NCBI GenBank assembly: GCA_023151315.1
Contig: JAKLJE010000023.1
Span: forward strand, 1 to 64,000
DNA length: 64,000 bases
Reading direction: 5' to 3'
From: Bacteroidia bacterium
Lineage (GTDB): Bacteria; Bacteroidota; Bacteroidia; Palsa-965
Positions 9,588 to 17,852 of the stretch are shown here, in pieces. The notes under the pieces are model-generated. The model worked only from the letters and a program-made list of their open reading frames with translations. It had not been told where the DNA came from and searched no databases. The number at the start of each line of letters is the position of its first letter. Position 1 is the first letter of the stretch. A program made the position numbers and the translations under genes.

Positions 9588-9595
9588 CAAAAGTA
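9588..9595 (-). promoter_or_regulatory. -7 promoter box for the DUF5916 gene
   Basis: On the minus strand this reads TACTTTTG, matching TAnnTTTG, 19 nt before the start codon. Confidence 0.6.
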
Positions 9596-9769
9596 TTTTT
9601 CCGCGCAATCCCCGCAATTAAAGTTTGATTAAAGGATATTAATTAATGTGAAAGGGACTTTTACCGCTTTGATATAACGAAGCACATCCCCGGAAGTTGC
9701 ATGTCGGGAAGAAATATTCAATGTTTTCAACAATTCGGGTTTACGGGCGTTCAGACATTGAATGATTAT

Positions 9770-9777
9770 TATTTTTG
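9770..9777 (+). promoter_or_regulatory. -7 promoter box for sucC
   Basis: TATTTTTG matches the consensus and predicts a leader of about 40 nt before the sucC ATG. The 254-nt divergent region 9569-9822 otherwise shows no feature that I can name. Confidence 0.55.
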
Positions 9778-9822
9778 TCCCTGCCCGTTTGAACGGTCAT
9801 TCGGGACATGTAAAACAGAACT

Positions 9823-11037
9823 ATGAATCTTCACGAATATCAAGGCAAATCGATCCTCAAGAGTTTCGGTGTTGCCATCCAGGAAGGAATTGTTGCGGAA
9901 ACTCCGGAACAGGCTGTTGAAGCTGCAAAAGAACTGCAAAAGCAAACCGGCACAGGCTGGTGGGTTGTGAAATCTCAGATTCACGCCGGCGGTCGCGGTA
10001 AAGGTAAAATTGTTGGTACAGAGCAGCGCGGTGTTCAGCTCGCGAAGAGTCTGGATGATGTGAAGAACATTTCTCAGGCAATTCTCGGAAACGTACTCGT
10101 TACGCTTCAGACCGGGGAAAAAGGAAAGAAAGTGAATAAAGTGCTGATTGCACAGGATGTTTATTATCCGGGTCCTGAAGCACACAAAGAATTTTACATG
10201 AGCGTTCTGCTTGATCGCGGCAGAGGTCGTAACGTAATCGTTTACTCTACGGAAGGCGGAATGAACATTGAAGAAGTTGCAGAACACACTCCGCATCTGA
10301 TTCACCGCGAAGAAATCGATCCTAAAGTAGGTCTGCGCGATTTTCAGGCGCGCCGCATCGCGTTCAATCTCGGTCTTGCAGGAGATTCTTTCAAGAGCAT
10401 GATTTCATTCGTGAAATCACTCTACAAAGCATACGAATCAATCGATGCAAGCCTCTTCGAAATCAACCCGCTTTTCAAAACATCTGATGGCAAAATCATC
10501 GCGGTTGACTCGAAAGTTACTATCGATGGAAACGGATTGATCCGCCACAAAGACATCGCTGAAATGCGTGATACTTCTGAAGAAGATCCTACAGAAGTTG
10601 AAGCCGGCAGCTACGGACTCAACTACGTGAAACTCGACGGAAACGTGGGTTGCATGGTAAACGGTGCCGGCCTTGCTATGGCAACAATGGATATCATCAA
10701 ACTTTCAGGTGGTGATCCTGCTAACTTCCTCGACGTAGGTGGTACAGCAAACGCAGCACGTGTTGAACAGGCATTCCGAATCATCCTGCGTGATGAAAAA
10801 GTGAAAGCAATTCTCGTGAACATCTTCGGTGGTATCGTACGTTGCGATCGCGTTGCTCAGGGAATTGTTGATGCGTACAAAAACATCGGAAACATTCAGG
10901 TACCGATCATTGTTCGTCTGCAGGGAACCAACGCTGAAGAAGCAAAGAAAATCATCACTGAATCAGGATTGAAAGTTTATTCTGCAATTGAATTGCAGGA
11001 AGCTGCTGATCTCGTGAAGCAGGTGGTGAAAAACTGA
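9823..11037 (+). CDS. sucC: Succinate-CoA ligase, beta subunit
   Basis: The ATP-grasp subunit of succinyl-CoA synthetase in the citric acid cycle, which interconverts succinyl-CoA and succinate with ADP or GDP. Its 404 residues match the family length in Bacteroidota. The N-terminal signature is [17 protein letters not shown]. The ATP-grasp region follows ([14 protein letters not shown]), with [10 protein letters not shown] around the metal site. The CoA-ligase domain has [13 protein letters not shown] and [13 protein letters not shown]. The alpha subunit gene (sucD) is not in this window, so the two subunits are unlinked here. A strong terminator follows, so it is probably transcribed alone. 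Confidence 0.95.
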   Translation: MNLHEYQGKSILKSFGVAIQEGIVAETPEQAVEAAKELQKQTGTGWWVVKSQIHAGGRGKGKIVGTEQRGVQLAKSLDDVKNISQAILGNVLVTLQTGEKGKKVNKVLIAQDVYYPGPEAHKEFYMSVLLDRGRGRNVIVYSTEGGMNIEEVAEHTPHLIHREEIDPKVGLRDFQARRIAFNLGLAGDSFKSMISFVKSLYKAYESIDASLFEINPLFKTSDGKIIAVDSKVTIDGNGLIRHKDIAEMRDTSEEDPTEVEAGSYGLNYVKLDGNVGCMVNGAGLAMATMDIIKLSGGDPANFLDVGGTANAARVEQAFRIILRDEKVKAILVNIFGGIVRCDRVAQGIVDAYKNIGNIQVPIIVRLQGTNAEEAKKIITESGLKVYSAIELQEAADLVKQVVKN

Positions 11038-11058
11038 TATAGTTCATATTGATTTCAG

Positions 11059-11090
11059 TGCCGGCAGTATAACGCTGCCGGCATTTTTTA
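11059..11090 (+). terminator. Rho-independent terminator
   Basis: Perfect 9-bp stem TGCCGGCAG/CTGCCGGCA with a 7-nt loop and a T tract, 22 nt after sucC. Confidence 0.92.
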
Positions 11091-11103
11091 TTTTCTTTGA
11101 GGC

Positions 11104-11754
11104 ATGCTATCTACCTTTTCCGAATCTACACGTCAGTTGCTGGAATCATCTGCGCAACACCGCAATCTCTCTAAAGGAGAAATGCTATTTCACGAAGGGA
11201 AACAGCCTTCGGCCGTGTACATTCTGCTTAAAGGGAAGATGAAATTGTACACCATCGACAGCAACGGTCGTGAGCAGATTGTGCATCTGGCAGCGCCTCA
11301 GGATCTCATGGGTTACCGCGCTGTTCTGGGCGGCGATACTTTTTCTGTTTCAGCCACAGCTTTGGAACCAAGCGAAGTACTCGTTGTTCCGAAAGAAGCA
11401 TTTCTTCAGGCGCTGGAAGCCGATCCTGAATTTTCACATGCGGTGATCCGACTCTTAACCCAGGAGCTCCGGCATGCAGAACATCATCTGGCCGGTTTGG
11501 CACGTATGCATGTTCGCGCCCGTCTTGCGCAGGTATTGCTGATTCTTGGAAACAAATTCGGTTACGAGGCTGATAATCAGACGCTGGCAGTATCCATGAG
11601 CCGTGATGAAATTGCCGGATTGGTAGGTACAGCCACAGAGACCGTAATCCGCCTGTTAAATACGCTCAAGGAGGAAGGTTTGGTGGCAACTTCAGGTCGC
11701 AAACTTCGTCTGATTGACAAATCGGGCTTGCAGCGTTGTTCAGAAGGACTCTGA
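11104..11754 (+). CDS. Crp/Fnr family transcriptional regulator
   Basis: A cytoplasmic regulator of 216 residues. Residues about 18-115 form a cyclic-nucleotide-binding-like sensory domain (GEMLFHEGKQPSAVYILLKGKMKLY). A long dimerisation helix follows, then a C-terminal winged helix (about 150-205, with VSMSRDEIAGLVGTATETVIRLL). It lacks the four-cysteine cluster of Fnr. In Bacteroidota these proteins often respond to redox or nitrosative stress, but no ligand can be assigned here. It overlaps nothing; bamD has its own promoter just downstream. Confidence 0.88.
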   Translation: MLSTFSESTRQLLESSAQHRNLSKGEMLFHEGKQPSAVYILLKGKMKLYTIDSNGREQIVHLAAPQDLMGYRAVLGGDTFSVSATALEPSEVLVVPKEAFLQALEADPEFSHAVIRLLTQELRHAEHHLAGLARMHVRARLAQVLLILGNKFGYEADNQTLAVSMSRDEIAGLVGTATETVIRLLNTLKEEGLVATSGRKLRLIDKSGLQRCSEGL

Positions 11755-11769
11755 ATCAAACCTTTTCAC

Positions 11770-11777
11770 TATCTTTG
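11770..11777 (+). promoter_or_regulatory. -7 promoter box for the bamD-rpoZ-coaBC cluster
   Basis: TATCTTTG matches TAnnTTTG and lies 15 nt before ATG 11793. It rules out the in-frame TTG at 11736 as the bamD start. Confidence 0.65.
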
Positions 11778-11792
11778 CCCGCTTATTACGGT

Positions 11793-12614
11793 ATGTCAGG
11801 ACGGATTATAGTCGTTTTTTCGTTGATTCTCGCGCTTGTTGGCTCAAGTTGCAACGAGTTCAGTAAGATTCAGAAAGAACCTGATCCGAACAAGAAGTAC
11901 GCGAAAGCGAAAGAGTACTACGCAAAAGGCGACTACGTGAAAGCGCAGATGCTGTTTGATGAGTTGTACATTCAGCTCCGCAATACCGACAAAGGGGAAG
12001 ACGTTCTTTATCATCTTGCATTTTCAAATTATCACCTCGAGGATTACATTCTTGCAGGATATCAGTTCAAGGTATTCTACAGAAGTTATCCCTTGAGCGA
12101 GAAAGCTGAAGAATGTTTGTACATGAGCGCGTATTGCCATTATCTGGTGTCTCCCGTGTACAGTCTTGATCAGTACGATACCTACCTCGCTATTGAGCAG
12201 TTTCAGTATTTCGTACAGATGTTTCCGAAAAGTGATCGCGTGAAAGAGTGTAACAAACTCATTGATGTGATGCACGTGAAGCTTCAGAAGAAGAAGTTTG
12301 AAATTGCCAAACTGTATCTGAACATCAATGATTTCAAAGCGGCAATTACTTCTTTCAATGAGTTGCTGCGTGAATATCCGGATTCGAAATACAGAGAAGA
12401 ATCCATGTACCTGCTCGTGAAAGCGAAATACGGTCTGGCAAAGAACAGCGTGGAAGAGAAGAAGGAAGGCCGTATCAATGATGCGTTGAAGCAGGCAGAT
12501 TTGTTTCTGCTGAGTTTTCCGGAAAGCGAATGGACAGATGAGGTGAAAGGATTGAAAGATGATATTCTGAAACTTCAGAAAGAATTTAACGACGACAAGA
12601 AGAGTAATAACTAA
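11793..12614 (+). CDS. bamD: Outer membrane assembly lipoprotein BamD
   Basis: A TPR lipoprotein of 273 residues that helps the BAM complex insert barrel proteins into the outer membrane. A signal peptide with lipobox LVGSSC directs lipidation. Tandem TPR units follow (KYAKAKEYYAKGDYVKAQMLFDEL; AYCHYLVSPVYSLDQ, as in the family; AAITSFNELLREYPDSKYREESMYL). The start was moved to ATG 11793 because a promoter box precedes it and the lipoprotein signal begins there. In Bacteroidota bamD is usually followed by rpoZ and coaBC, as here. Confidence 0.92.
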   Translation: MSGRIIVVFSLILALVGSSCNEFSKIQKEPDPNKKYAKAKEYYAKGDYVKAQMLFDELYIQLRNTDKGEDVLYHLAFSNYHLEDYILAGYQFKVFYRSYPLSEKAEECLYMSAYCHYLVSPVYSLDQYDTYLAIEQFQYFVQMFPKSDRVKECNKLIDVMHVKLQKKKFEIAKLYLNINDFKAAITSFNELLREYPDSKYREESMYLLVKAKYGLAKNSVEEKKEGRINDALKQADLFLLSFPESEWTDEVKGLKDDILKLQKEFNDDKKSNN

Positions 12615-12629
12615 ATAATACAAGTAACA

Positions 12630-12959
12630 ATGGTTGATTTCAAAAAAACGAATGCAGAAACAACTACGGTAACACGTGATCTGCGTAAGATGGATACTGA
12701 AACAGGTAACGTTTACGAATCTGTTGCAATCATCTCTAAGCGCGCAAATCAAATCAGTGCTGAACTGAAAGAAGAGCTTACCGGAAAACTGAACGAGTTT
12801 GCTTCTCACACGGATAACCTCGAGGAAGTATTCGAGAACCGTGAGCAGATTGAAATCTCTAAGTTCTACGAGCGTCTTCCAAAGCCGGTGAACATCGCTA
12901 TTCAGGAATTCACTGAAGGCAAGGTTTACCACCGCAATCCTGCAAAAGAGCAGGAGTAA
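12630..12959 (+). CDS. rpoZ: RNA polymerase omega-like subunit, Bacteroidota type
   Basis: A 109-residue protein matching the short RpoZ-like family of Bacteroidota. Its middle part (VYESVAIISKRANQISAELKEEL) corresponds to the conserved omega helix that clamps the beta-prime C-terminus. The position between bamD and coaBC is the conserved gene order in the phylum, and the gap to bamD is 15 nt. The role in RNA polymerase assembly is inferred from the family. Confidence 0.88.
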   Translation: MVDFKKTNAETTTVTRDLRKMDTETGNVYESVAIISKRANQISAELKEELTGKLNEFASHTDNLEEVFENREQIEISKFYERLPKPVNIAIQEFTEGKVYHRNPAKEQE

Positions 12960-12980
12960 TTGCAGGCTGAATAACATTTC

Positions 12981-13008
12981 GGACATGGTGGCTTTTGCTG
13001 CCATGTCC
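12981..13008 (+). terminator. Hairpin between rpoZ and coaBC, possible attenuator
   Basis: GGACATGG pairs with CCATGTCC, extended by four weaker inner pairs around a TTTT loop. Only a short, interrupted T tract follows, so it may be a partial terminator or an mRNA-stabilising structure rather than a full stop. Confidence 0.5.
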
Positions 13009-13025
13009 TTGCTGTTTAATAGCGT

Positions 13026-14234
13026 ATGAATCTGAAAGGCAAAAAAGTCATTCTGGGTATCACCGGCGGAATTGCGGCATACAAAATTCCGTTGCTGGTG
13101 CGTATGCTCAAAAAGGCAGGAGCCGAGGTTCAGGTTTTACTTACGCCGGCTGCGCACGAATTTGTTACGCCGCTAACATTAGCTACACTTTCCGGGAATC
13201 CTGCGCTGACGAATTTTTCTGAAGGCGGTGAAGGAGTATGGAACAACCACGTGGAGCTTGGAATGTGGGCGGACGCGATGCTGATTGCTCCGGCAACAGC
13301 CAATACCATTGCAGATCTTGCACATGGTAACAGTTCCAATCTGTTGCTTACCGTTTTCTTATCTGCACGTTGTCCGGTAATCATTGCACCGGCAATGGAT
13401 CTTGATATGTATCGTCACGATTCGGTGCGCGATAATCTGGAAACATTACGAAAGCGAGGCACGCTCATCATTCCCGCAGAAAGCGGTGAATTGGCCAGCG
13501 GACTCAGCGGAGAAGGCCGTATGGCCGAGCCGGAAACTCTTTTTGCTTTCCTTGAAACAACTTTATTGCACGGTTCACGTCTTACAGGTAAGAAAATTCT
13601 TGTGACCGCCGGACCTACTTTCGAGCCTATAGATGCCGTTCGTTTTATCGGAAACCATTCTTCCGGTAAAATGGGATTCGCGTTGGCTAATGTTCTTGCC
13701 GAGCAAGGTGCCGACGTTACTTTGGTTTACGGGCCGGGTTCTGCTCGCGATCTCGATCATCGTGTGAAGCGTATTGATGTGATGACCGCTGCGGAAATGT
13801 ATACAGCCTGCGTCGATTGCTACCCGAAGATGGATGCGGCGATTCTTTCAGCTGCAGTTGCCGATTTCAAACCAAAGAATGTTGCAGCGAATAAGATCAA
13901 GAAGGAGCAAGGCGGCATTTCCAATATTGAGCTGGAAGAAACACAGGATATATTGGCGGCATTAGGTAAAATGAAATCCCCGGCACAGGTGCTTGTTGGG
14001 TTTGCGCTGGAAACGGACAATGAAATTGCCAATGCAAAATCGAAACTGGAGCGGAAGAATCTTGATTTTATCGTAATGAATTCACTTCGCGACACAGGTG
14101 CCGGATTCGGAACAGCAACCAATCGCATTTCCATCTTTACAAAGGATGGAAAAACACATAACTTTGATCTGAAGCCGAAGCGGGAAGTTGCTTCGGATAT
14201 CGCAGAAATACTTTATTCCTACTTGAAGAAATGA
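13026..14234 (+). CDS. coaBC: Bifunctional phosphopantothenoylcysteine decarboxylase/synthetase
   Basis: A 402-residue enzyme of coenzyme A synthesis. The N-terminal flavoprotein half (CoaC, about 1-180) has GITGGIAAYK and IAPAMDLDMY, the position of the family PxMNxxMW motif with Asp in place of Asn. The C-terminal synthetase half (CoaB, about 185-402) has ILVTAGPTFEPIDAVRFI followed by NHSSGKMG. It joins 4'-phosphopantothenate to cysteine and decarboxylates the product. It overlaps the next gene by 4 nt (ATGA), implying coupled translation. Confidence 0.95.
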   Translation: MNLKGKKVILGITGGIAAYKIPLLVRMLKKAGAEVQVLLTPAAHEFVTPLTLATLSGNPALTNFSEGGEGVWNNHVELGMWADAMLIAPATANTIADLAHGNSSNLLLTVFLSARCPVIIAPAMDLDMYRHDSVRDNLETLRKRGTLIIPAESGELASGLSGEGRMAEPETLFAFLETTLLHGSRLTGKKILVTAGPTFEPIDAVRFIGNHSSGKMGFALANVLAEQGADVTLVYGPGSARDLDHRVKRIDVMTAAEMYTACVDCYPKMDAAILSAAVADFKPKNVAANKIKKEQGGISNIELEETQDILAALGKMKSPAQVLVGFALETDNEIANAKSKLERKNLDFIVMNSLRDTGAGFGTATNRISIFTKDGKTHNFDLKPKREVASDIAEILYSYLKK

Positions 14235-15136
14235 AGAAGCTGATTGCAGTATTTGTATTGATGGTAAGCGCAGCACTTTCGCTGAATGCTCAGGAGTTGA
14301 ATTGCCAGGTTCAGGTGGTTTCCCCTCAGATTCAGGGAACGATTGAAAAGCGCATTTTCGACAATCTTCAGAAAGCTGTGTTCGAATTCATGAACAATAC
14401 GAAATGGACCACAGATATCTATTCAATCGAAGAACGTATCAGTTGCTCCATGTTCATCAATATCACTGAGAAACTTTCCACTGACGAATACAAAGCCACC
14501 ATTCAGATACAATCTACGCGACCGGTTTACAAAACTTCATACAATACAGTTTTGTTCAATCACAACGACGCTGATTTCACTTTCCGTTATGTGGAATTTC
14601 AGCCGATGGATTTTACTATCAACCAGCACATGAGCAATCTGACTTCTGTGCTCGCATACTACGCGTACGTGATCATCGCAATGGACTACGACACTTATTC
14701 TTTGAATGGAGGAACTCCTTGGTGGCAGAAAGCGCAGACTATTGTTGCGAATGCACAGAATGCTCCGGAAAAAGGATGGAAGTCAATGGAAAGCACCAAG
14801 AACCGTTACTGGTTGGTTGAAAATATGCTGCAGCCATTGTTCGCGCCACTTCGTGTGTGCAGCTACAATTATCACCGCATGGGATTTGATATCATGTACA
14901 ACGATGTTGCTGCGGGTCGCGCGGCTGTATTGTCTGCTTTGCAAACGCTTGAGGCCATTCACAACCAGCGCCCGTTATCATTTCCGCTACAGGTTTTCTT
15001 TAATGCCAAATCCGACGAAATCGTGAAGCTTTTCACAGGAGGATTACAGGAAGAAAAGTCTAAAGTGGTGCCGCTTCTTCAGAAAATCGATCCCGGTCAT
15101 GGGATTGTGTACCAGAACATAAATAGAACGCAGTAG
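14231..15136 (+). CDS. DUF4835 family exported protein
   Basis: A protein of 301 residues with a signal peptide ending near SLNAQ and the family start ELNCQVQVVSPQIQGT. Other conserved pieces are DADFTFRYVEFQPMDF and YYAYVIIAMDYDTY. DUF4835 proteins nearly always follow coaBC in Bacteroidota; their function is unknown, probably periplasmic. In many relatives recN comes next, but here the gene ends at a repeat array instead. Translation is coupled to coaBC by a 4-nt overlap. Confidence 0.88.
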   Translation: MKKLIAVFVLMVSAALSLNAQELNCQVQVVSPQIQGTIEKRIFDNLQKAVFEFMNNTKWTTDIYSIEERISCSMFINITEKLSTDEYKATIQIQSTRPVYKTSYNTVLFNHNDADFTFRYVEFQPMDFTINQHMSNLTSVLAYYAYVIIAMDYDTYSLNGGTPWWQKAQTIVANAQNAPEKGWKSMESTKNRYWLVENMLQPLFAPLRVCSYNYHRMGFDIMYNDVAAGRAAVLSALQTLEAIHNQRPLSFPLQVFFNAKSDEIVKLFTGGLQEEKSKVVPLLQKIDPGHGIVYQNINRTQ

Positions 15137-15145
15137 AATAATTGC

Positions 15146-15300
15146 ATATTACGAATTACGAATTACGGATTACGAATTCCCAATCCCGATTTCCCAATCC
15201 CGAATCCCCAATCCCGAACTCCCGAACTCCCGAATCCCGAATTCCCGATCCCGAATTCCCAATCCCGAATCCCGAATCCCCAATCCCCAATTCCTCAACT
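15146..15300. repeat. 7-nt-period tandem array, AATTACG turning into AATCCCG
   Basis: About 20 degenerate units run from 10 nt after the DUF4835 stop codon to just before the next promoter. The first four read (A/G)ATTACG; the rest are variants of AATCCCG and AATCCCC, some gaining one base (AACTCCCG). The period of seven and the tolerance for a changed 3' half resemble the short tandemly repeated repetitive (STRR) heptamers described in cyanobacteria. A 60-codon reading frame across it is an artefact of low complexity. Confidence 0.9.
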
Positions 15301-15321
15301 CTCCGTCTCAAGTCTATTTCC

Positions 15322-15329
15322 TAACTTTG
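15322..15329 (+). promoter_or_regulatory. -7 promoter box for the DUF6340 gene
   Basis: TAACTTTG matches TAnnTTTG, 38 nt before the ATG and directly after the heptamer array. Confidence 0.6.
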
Positions 15330-15367
15330 GTACGATTTTAGAAGCACCTCTCTCAAATTTAACTCCT

Positions 15368-16447
15368 ATGAAAAATTCTACTTTTCGTCCGTTAGGAATA
15401 TTTCTGGCCGCGGCTACCATTTTCGGAGCCCTGATTGCCACACCTTCCTGTAAGTTCGGACACACCAGTTTGCAGGTTCTTCAACCCGCAGACGTTACAC
15501 TTCCTGCACACATTCAAAAATTCGTCCTTGCGGATCGTACTCGCCCTGAAAAAGGCAACGGTCAGCAGGCTCTGAATATTCTCGAAGGTATTCTTACCGG
15601 AGAAGGAATTTTCCAGGACAAATGGGCTTCTGAAGATTGTCTGGAAGGATTGCGTCAGAAACTGACCATGACTCCACGATTCACTGTGACTGTAGCTGCA
15701 ATGGATACAGCATTGAAAGGCACCGGTCGTCGTCAGACGAAGCCACCACTGGCTTGGGACGTAGTGAAGAAACTTGTAGGAGGTGATACAACAACAGCAC
15801 TCGTTGTTTTGGAAGCATTCGACTCCAATACCAACCTTTTTAATGAAGTGGTACAAACAACGCAGCGCGGACCCGACGGTGCAAACATTCAGGTTCCAGA
15901 GTACCGTGCACACGGGAAAATTCAGGTGTACACCGTTTGGCGTGTTTACGATTTGAAAACAAAAACGATCGTAGATCAGTTCACACAGGAAAGTTGGCAG
16001 CAGTACGACGGAAGCGGACGCACATTGGCGGAAGCAGAAAGTCGTCTGCCAAGTCGCAGCGATATGACAAGCCGCGCAGGTGTTCATGCAGGTCAGCAGT
16101 ACGGACATCGTATTTCTCCGCAGTACATCTGGGTTGCACGCGAATACTACCGCAAAGGTTCACCTGAGCTCAAAACAGCAGCGCGTTATGCGAAGTATTC
16201 AAACTGGAAGCTTGCTTCCGATGTTTGGAACAAAGGAGCACAGAGTTCCGATCCTAAAGCAGCACGTCGTGCCAGCTACAACATGGCATTGGCCGCTGAA
16301 GTTGCAGGAGATTTGGATCTCGCAATTCAATGGGCTGAAAGAGCCGCACAAATGGGCGATCGTCGCGCTCCGGTATATCTGCAGAAACTGCAACAACGCA
16401 AGTGGGAAGCAGAAAAGCTGAAACAGCAAATGGACGGAAAGAAATAA
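15368..16447 (+). CDS. DUF6340 family lipoprotein with TPR/Sel1-like C-terminus
   Basis: A 359-residue lipoprotein. A hydrophobic leader ends in ATPSC, a plausible lipobox. Residues about 30-230 match DUF6340 (LQVLQPADVTLPAHIQKFVL near the start). The C-terminal 100 residues contain helical repeats (ASDVWNKGAQSSDPKAARRA, ALAAEVAGDLDLAIQWAERA) typical of TPR or Sel1 units. Cell-envelope location is inferred; no enzymatic motif is seen. It has its own promoter and terminator, so it is monocistronic. Confidence 0.8.
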   Translation: MKNSTFRPLGIFLAAATIFGALIATPSCKFGHTSLQVLQPADVTLPAHIQKFVLADRTRPEKGNGQQALNILEGILTGEGIFQDKWASEDCLEGLRQKLTMTPRFTVTVAAMDTALKGTGRRQTKPPLAWDVVKKLVGGDTTTALVVLEAFDSNTNLFNEVVQTTQRGPDGANIQVPEYRAHGKIQVYTVWRVYDLKTKTIVDQFTQESWQQYDGSGRTLAEAESRLPSRSDMTSRAGVHAGQQYGHRISPQYIWVAREYYRKGSPELKTAARYAKYSNWKLASDVWNKGAQSSDPKAARRASYNMALAAEVAGDLDLAIQWAERAAQMGDRRAPVYLQKLQQRKWEAEKLKQQMDGKK

Positions 16448-16455
16448 ATAAAAAA

Positions 16456-16486
16456 GGGTCGAGATTCTCGGCCCTTTTTTATTTTT
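16456..16486 (+). terminator. Rho-independent terminator
   Basis: Stem GGGTCGAG/CTCGGCCC (one G-U pair) with a 3-nt loop and a run of six T. Confidence 0.88.
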
Positions 16487-16503
16487 GACCAGATCAGATT
16501 ACC

Positions 16504-17508
16504 ATGAGGCATTTCTTTCTATTACTGTTACTTGTAATTTCATTCAGGTCGAAAGCTCAGAGCGATTCGATAGTATTTAGTGATAGCACTGTAATTCGTT
16601 ACAATCTTAAGCTGGCAAGCGGAGATAGGATGCCTGCGTTGCATTTGGGGTTTATGATTGCCGGAGTGAATGCTGGTTATAACTTTTATAAGGGTGCATA
16701 TATTTCTGCTGAAGCGCGTACATCAATGCTGGAAGTTGGAATGGATATTTTCAATATAGACATGTTCATTCCATTGTATAGCACAAAATCGTTGATGAAG
16801 TCGGGTCGACTACTTGTTGGTGAAAAGACCGAATTGTACTCTAAGCGTCGATACTTTGTAGAGTTTGGTGGTGTAACGCGTAATATAAATGTGGGCTTGG
16901 TGTTTGGGCTGACAAGATTCAATTCCCCAAATTATGAATATCATATATTCGAAAACCAGGATCTTTCTGTTGGTGATTTTAAAGTTGTTAGCTTGAACTG
17001 TTATGAAGCAGGTATAGGATTACACTTTCGTTATGGTATTGCGATTAGCACTTTTAATAGGACAGTTATTAATTTTCGTGATAATAAATTAACGGCAAAA
17101 GTTTCTTACTGTTCTTCTCAAAAAGTGCAATATGGCGGAGAACATTTAAGGAAAGGGGATATACCAGCCAACTCACCGGTGGCTTCTTCAGAATTGTTCA
17201 AATCAGAAGTTGGTTTTCAATTTGGATGGAATGCCATTCTTGGACGAAGCTCCAAAGAAAGAAGTTCTAAGTTGGTTGGTGATTATTTCATTATTCCATG
17301 TGTTCATTTTCAAGTGCGTTATATTCCGCTTTTAACCTCCAAACAGTTTCTTTATATGGCTGGAATCGGATTTGCATTCGCATTAAAACCTCGCTATTAT
17401 ACATCGGAACTGGACACAAAGCAGTCAGTTCAGAATCGACCGATTCCACAAAACCCAAGGGTCAGTCAAGGTAAGACGGAACGCAGTACTAAAGTTAATA
17501 CCGAATAG
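16504..17508 (+). CDS. Unrecognised exported protein, possible outer membrane barrel
   Basis: A protein of 334 residues with a clear signal peptide (MRHFFLLLLLVISF, cleavage after SKAQ). The mature part has alternating hydrophobic strands with glycine and aromatic residues (IGLHFRYGIAIS, VGFQFGWNAILG, MAGIGFAFALKPRYY), suggesting a small beta-barrel. The C-terminal 30 residues are polar and probably disordered. I cannot name a family. The gene and the 300 nt after it look more AT-rich by eye than the neighbours, a hint of separate origin. No promoter box was found. Confidence 0.65.
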   Translation: MRHFFLLLLLVISFRSKAQSDSIVFSDSTVIRYNLKLASGDRMPALHLGFMIAGVNAGYNFYKGAYISAEARTSMLEVGMDIFNIDMFIPLYSTKSLMKSGRLLVGEKTELYSKRRYFVEFGGVTRNINVGLVFGLTRFNSPNYEYHIFENQDLSVGDFKVVSLNCYEAGIGLHFRYGIAISTFNRTVINFRDNKLTAKVSYCSSQKVQYGGEHLRKGDIPANSPVASSELFKSEVGFQFGWNAILGRSSKERSSKLVGDYFIIPCVHFQVRYIPLLTSKQFLYMAGIGFAFALKPRYYTSELDTKQSVQNRPIPQNPRVSQGKTERSTKVNTE

Positions 17509-17804
17509 CTCGCGTTTGCCATTGCGAAACCATACTGGAAACCAAATTAACTCGGCTACTTTGAATTTTACCGATTCGAAATTTGTTATTGGTATTCCAG
17601 CCTTTCTATACGTTCGGTGTCGATATTAAACTCAAATCGTATTAAATACTCCCCTTATTATTACAAGTAATATTGAATTGGCGCTAAATGTAACGTTCAG
17701 CGGACTTAACAAAGAAGCTTCCTGACTCAAAAAAATATTCAACTTACACTTGAGTATGTTCTAAGAACTCAGTGATTCAGGCGGAAATAACTTAGGTCGT
17801 ATAA
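17509..17804. other. 296-nt AT-rich intergenic stretch without a visible gene
   Basis: No open frame with a plausible start, hairpin with T run, or repeat was seen. The promoter of pyrD lies just beyond it. It could be decayed sequence linked to the unrecognised gene upstream. Confidence 0.5.
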
Positions 17805-17840
17805 ATGATCCAAATATGTTCGTTATCCTTTAACGCTCTT

Positions 17841-17848
17841 TATCTTTG
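17841..17848 (+). promoter_or_regulatory. -7 promoter box for pyrD, implies a leaderless mRNA
   Basis: TATCTTTG ends 4 nt before GTG 17853. The expected transcription start, about 4-7 nt after the box, coincides with the start codon. The ATG at 17805 is upstream of the promoter and cannot be used by this transcript. Confidence 0.65.
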
Positions 17849-17852
17849 CCCC

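Noticed and set aside
9769-10305. 178-codon minus-strand frame over the start of sucC
   Set aside because: Shadow of sucC, whose motifs are unambiguous.
12024-13004. 326-codon frame on the minus strand
   Set aside because: It is antisense to bamD and rpoZ; the composition is rich in Phe, Cys and His, as expected of a shadow frame of Lys/Glu-rich coding sequence.
15146-15300. CRISPR-like array
   Set aside because: Units are 7 nt with no spacers and no cas genes nearby.
15142-15324. 60-codon frame rich in Pro, Asn and Ser across the 7-nt array
   Set aside because: A 7-nt period read in codons gives an apparent 21-nt peptide repeat; no ribosome site or promoter, and the sequence is low-complexity.
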